A stretch of 8,654 nt of DNA. Origin: Burkholderiales bacterium (GTDB taxonomy: Bacteria; Pseudomonadota; Gammaproteobacteria; Burkholderiales; Burkholderiaceae_C). Each line of letters opens with the position of its first letter. Position 1 is the stretch's first letter. A program made the translations under genes and the position numbers. The notes beneath the pieces were generated by a model. That model saw only the letters and a program-made list of their open reading frames with translations, was not told where the DNA came from and ran no database searches. The stretch is taken from positions 1 through 8,654 of the forward strand of contig SXSX01000136.1 of the NCBI GenBank assembly GCA_005793295.1, read 5' to 3'. Positions 6,104 through 8,654 of the stretch are shown in pieces.

Positions 6104-7081
6104 TTAAGGCCCCAGCAAACGGCCCGTCAAAAGCAGGTTTGCTGTTCTTACGATCAAAAACAAGGTGACCGCGGTTGAAATACCAACGGCAACCAGCGCC
6201 ACTTCTACAGGCCACCCTCCCGTAGTCACTGCATGCACGCAAGCCCCCGCTAAAGCAGCAAGCGGAAATGAAAACGACCAGAAACCCGCGCTAAAAGGAG
6301 TTGCTGTCCAATAGCGCCAGCGCGTGAGAACGGCTAACACGGGGCCACTGGCAATCCCTAAAACCACCATCATGGCGTCAGGCGGCAAGTGAGGCCATAA
6401 CGTTACCGCAGACAAAGCTCCAACTGCTCCAGGCGCCATTTCCAATCCCAAGGTGGGGCGCAATGCCAGCGGCAAAGGCCCCGAGAAAAGGCGGTGGAGA
6501 ATACGAATTTCTAGCAAGGCCCACGCGCCCACGCCCATCCCAAAAAGCAACGCTGCCCAACCATGCAAGCCAAAGGATTCAAGAGCAATTGCGCCCACAA
6601 ACCCGCCGGGGACAATCGGCAAATACAAAGCTGGCGTAATGAATTCTGAGAGAGTTTTACCTGTAGAAATATCTGCAACCACATGCCAAGCCATCGCCGC
6701 TTGCAAGGTAAGTACAACGAGAGCGCATGGGAAAAGCCAACCGGAAAGCGATGGCCAACGAATGTTCAACAACGCCAAAGCCAGCATCAACGAAACTGGA
6801 ATCAAAGCCATCAAAGCGCCTTGAACCGGATGAGACCATTCTTGTTGAACCGCATGTGGATACAACGCAAACTTAGCAAGCCACAAGCACAATAAGAGAG
6901 CCAGTAAAGCCAAAGCAACAAAGAACAGCCCGTCTGCCATCGGCTGCAACATTGCCCCATTTACAAGCCTTAGCCGACCCCACGCACCCGACAAGCCCAT
7001 GAGCCCCAGTGGAATACCAAACAGTGAAGCTTGAATACGAACAAGTATGGGACGCACTGTTTTAATTTCTGTTGAGGTCAT
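6104..7081 (-). CDS. TehA/SLAC1-family (TDT) membrane transporter
   Basis: This is a 325-residue protein that is hydrophobic nearly throughout, compatible with the ten-helix SLAC1/TehA fold. Family hallmarks are FGIPLGLMGLSGAW (21-34), ITPALYLPIVPGGFVGA (148-164) and GFWSFSFPLAALAG (266-279). Members include bacterial TehA, plant SLAC1 anion channels, and dicarboxylate, malate or sulfite exporters; substrate cannot be decided here. Nearness to a sulfite-producing enzyme makes anion or sulfite export one option, but the gene is not in the same transcript. The ATG at 7081 overlaps the TGA of the upstream hydrolase gene by 4 bases and has no Shine-Dalgarno of its own, so translation is probably coupled. 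The N-terminus (MTSTEIKTVRP) is a short cytoplasmic stretch. Confidence 0.88.
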   Translation of the reverse strand: MTSTEIKTVRPILVRIQASLFGIPLGLMGLSGAWGRLRLVNGAMLQPMADGLFFVALALLALLLCLWLAKFALYPHAVQQEWSHPVQGALMALIPVSLMLALALLNIRWPSLSGWLFPCALVVLTLQAAMAWHVVADISTGKTLSEFITPALYLPIVPGGFVGAIALESFGLHGWAALLFGMGVGAWALLEIRILHRLFSGPLPLALRPTLGLEMAPGAVGALSAVTLWPHLPPDAMMVVLGIASGPVLAVLTRWRYWTATPFSAGFWSFSFPLAALAGACVHAVTTGGWPVEVALVAVGISTAVTLFLIVRTANLLLTGRLLGP

Positions 7082-8037
7082 TGGGTTTTCGCATTCATTT
7101 CAAGAAAGACCTGAGCTGCTGCAACCGTCAATGCCGGGTCTTCTTCATGGCCTACATGCCCTAGCTTATCGAACATCACTAAGCGACTCTTGGCAATATC
7201 GCTATGAAACCGTTGCGCATTGTCTGGCGGTATGAGGCGGTCTAGCCCACCCCAGATAATCAGCGTCGGTTGTTTTATGCCTTTAATTTGTGCTTCAAAT
7301 TCACCAGGTTTGTTTTGTGTAAAACGCGCAGCCAAGGCCTGTCTGTTACCTGCGCGAAGTGCAAGCTCGTAGTAGCGATCAATCAATTCGGAATTAATTT
7401 TGGAAGGGTCAGCGTAAACATTTCGCAAACTCGACTCAATAACCGAGCGTGGCAAGGCGTGGCTCATGAATCTACTTAGCAAGGGGATCTGAGCCAATTT
7501 GAATCCGAGTGGGACCGAAGTAGCGGTTGTGGAATAACCAGCCGAGTCGATCAGAACCAACTTGCCAACCCGATCCGGAAAGTCCACCGCAGTCTTCCAA
7601 GCGACATAGCCACCCAACGAATTGCCCGCCAACGCGGCACGTTGTATATGCAAAGCGTCCATCAGAGCTGCGACGAAGTGTGAATACACCTGCATTCGGT
7701 AATCGCCATCTGCGTTAGGCCCTGTCAACCCAAAGCCTGGCAGATCCACGCGAATCACCCTATGCTTTTCTTTGAGCACTAGCGTCCAACCATCCCAGGT
7801 ATGCAAACTAGACGAGGTGCCGTGCAACAAAATCAGGGGCATGGGGTCGTCACGGAGACCTTCATCTCGCAAGTGAACTTTCATTCCGTCGACCAAAACA
7901 AACTGAGAAGGCGGTGGCGCCCAGCGAGGTGACAAATCTTCAGCCGATCGGTCCGGTGCCCAAATGGAGACAATACCGCCAATGGCAAGGACAACTACCA
8001 CAAAAAACACAAGGCCGAAAATTTTGATTTTTTTCAT
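7078..8037 (-). CDS. Alpha/beta hydrolase, membrane-anchored or exported
   Basis: This 319-residue protein has a strong N-terminal hydrophobic segment (residues 6-26) after MKKIK, with no clear cleavage site, so it is either an uncleaved anchor or a signal peptide. The fold markers are complete: the oxyanion motif LLHGTSSS (70-77), RVDLPGFGLTGP (96-107), nucleophile elbow GNSLGG with Ser140, acid Asp266 in GGLDRLIP, and His294 in LGHVGHEEDP. A lid region lies at about 172-240. It should hydrolyse an ester or related bond of a small molecule, probably on the periplasmic side; the substrate is not predictable. ATG 8037 is preceded by GAGAAGAG three bases upstream, a usable but close ribosome-binding site. 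It is the first gene of a two-gene unit with the TehA-like transporter, joined by an ATGA overlap. Confidence 0.88.
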   Translation of the reverse strand: MKKIKIFGLVFFVVVVLAIGGIVSIWAPDRSAEDLSPRWAPPPSQFVLVDGMKVHLRDEGLRDDPMPLILLHGTSSSLHTWDGWTLVLKEKHRVIRVDLPGFGLTGPNADGDYRMQVYSHFVAALMDALHIQRAALAGNSLGGYVAWKTAVDFPDRVGKLVLIDSAGYSTTATSVPLGFKLAQIPLLSRFMSHALPRSVIESSLRNVYADPSKINSELIDRYYELALRAGNRQALAARFTQNKPGEFEAQIKGIKQPTLIIWGGLDRLIPPDNAQRFHSDIAKSRLVMFDKLGHVGHEEDPALTVAAAQVFLEMNAKTQ

Positions 8038-8146
8038 GGGCTCTTCTCGAAGTGAATAGCCAGTTTAGCGAGTCTTCCATTTCCAGTGGCGTATCTGCAG
8101 GAATTGATTAAGATGCGATTTAGGTCAACGCCTCTAAAGTAATTTC
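8038..8146. promoter_or_regulatory. Divergent intergenic region, hydrolase / SDR
   Basis: These 109 bases separate two divergently read genes and must hold both promoters. I see no convincing -35/-10 pair, operator dyad or hairpin. TTGATT at 8104-8109 is a possible -35 for the plus strand but has no matching -10. The ribosome-binding site for the SDR (TAAAG at 8135-8139) is weak. Confidence 0.3.
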
Positions 8147-8654
8147 ATGTCCACATCCAAAGTCTGCTTAGTCATAGGTGCTGGTGACGCAACGGGTGGC
8201 GCTGTAGCCAAACGATTCGCGCGAGAAGGTTTCACTGTTTGCGTGACCCGCAGGACACTTGAAAAATTACAGCCATTGCTTGATCAAATTCAACAATCAG
8301 GTGGCGTTGCGTTTGGATTTGCTTCAGATGCACGCAAAGAAGATGAAGTCATTGCGCTGATAGATCACATTGAGTCCAGCATCGGCTCAATCGAGGTGAT
8401 GGTTTTTAATATTGGTGCCAACTCACCCAGTAGCATCTTGACCGAGACTGCACGCCGATACACAAAAATGTGGGAGATGGCTTGTTTAGCTGGTTTTTTG
8501 AATGGGCGCGAGGTTGCCAAGAGAATGGTCGCCAGACCCACTCACAACGAGCCACATATTGGCGGCATCAGCCAAAAAGGAACCCTCATTTTTACGGGCG
8601 CTACGGCATCTCTTAGAGGTAGCGCAAACTTCGCTGGGTTTTCAGGGGGAAAAA
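8147..8654 (+). CDS. Atypical SDR-family oxidoreductase, 3' end outside window
   Basis: The first 169 residues are visible, starting at the ATG at 8147, and the gene runs off the right edge. A Rossmann cofactor loop is clear: CLVIGAGDATGGAVAKRFAREG (7-28), a variant of TGxxxGxG, followed by TRR (34-36), where a basic pair would favour NADPH. NIGAN (88-92) stands where classical enzymes have NNAG. The catalytic Ser is plausibly in FTGATAS (149-155), but the YxxxK motif reads FSGGK (165-169), with Phe in place of Tyr, and the helix-4 Asn position appears to be Cys113. The segment before FTGATAS (about 128-145) looks longer than usual. Similar GAGDATG proteins with FxxxK are, from memory, a bacterial subgroup, so this is probably subgroup character rather than decay. 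The enzyme is likely cytoplasmic and its substrate is unknown. Confidence 0.85.
   Translation, partial: MSTSKVCLVIGAGDATGGAVAKRFAREGFTVCVTRRTLEKLQPLLDQIQQSGGVAFGFASDARKEDEVIALIDHIESSIGSIEVMVFNIGANSPSSILTETARRYTKMWEMACLAGFLNGREVAKRMVARPTHNEPHIGGISQKGTLIFTGATASLRGSANFAGFSGGK

Noticed and set aside
1..8654. tRNA, rRNA, CRISPR array, insertion sequence or attachment site
   Set aside because: No cloverleaf, repeat-spacer pattern, transposase or flanking direct repeats were seen by eye on either strand; very divergent small RNAs cannot be excluded without a covariance search.

Overview
The window looks like a piece of a betaproteobacterial chromosome, most probably Burkholderiales/Comamonadaceae (a Rhodoferax- or Polaromonas-like organism). 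This is an inference from the style of the proteins: a Tat-exported copper oxidase paired with a TolC-type lipoprotein, split YeeE halves beside a persulfide dioxygenase-like protein, and an SDR with a GAGDATG cofactor loop. No rRNA, tRNA, CRISPR array, insertion sequence or phage gene was found. Coding density is high, with no gene-free stretch over about 110 bases.

Region 1 (about 1-2490, all minus strand) is a copper-handling operon. Read in the direction of transcription it holds a small secreted His/Cys-rich protein (2427-1990), a small secreted protein of unknown function (1904-1587), a TolC-family outer-membrane lipoprotein (1590-181) and the N-terminus of a Tat-exported multicopper oxidase that runs off the left edge (176-1). 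Spacing is tight at the downstream end: a 4-base ATGA overlap, then a 4-base gap. The set suggests periplasmic copper binding and oxidation plus passage through the outer membrane. No inner-membrane pump, adaptor or regulator is in view.

Region 2 (2491-6099) is a sulfur cluster. A metallo-beta-lactamase-fold protein of the ETHE1/Blh type (plus strand, from about 5206) diverges from three minus-strand genes: the two half-size YeeE/YedE membrane proteins (PmpA-like 5162-4725, PmpB-like 4713-4279) and a SulP anion transporter with a STAS domain (4215-2491). The likely theme is oxidation of sulfane sulfur/persulfide to sulfite and movement of inorganic sulfur anions across the inner membrane. The intergenic region is very short and no regulator of the ArsR/BigR type is in the window.

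Region 3 (6104-8037, minus) is a two-gene unit: a membrane-anchored alpha/beta hydrolase whose stop overlaps the start of a TehA/SLAC1-family membrane transporter. Its 3' end converges on the persulfide dioxygenase gene with only 4 bases between stop codons.

Region 4 (8147 to the right edge, plus) is the 5' part of an atypical short-chain dehydrogenase/reductase in which the usual catalytic Tyr appears to be Phe. It diverges from the hydrolase gene across about 109 bases.

The families are mostly recognisable. The least described parts are the two small secreted proteins at the head of the copper operon, the hydrolase-TehA pair, and the control of the compact divergent sulfur promoter.
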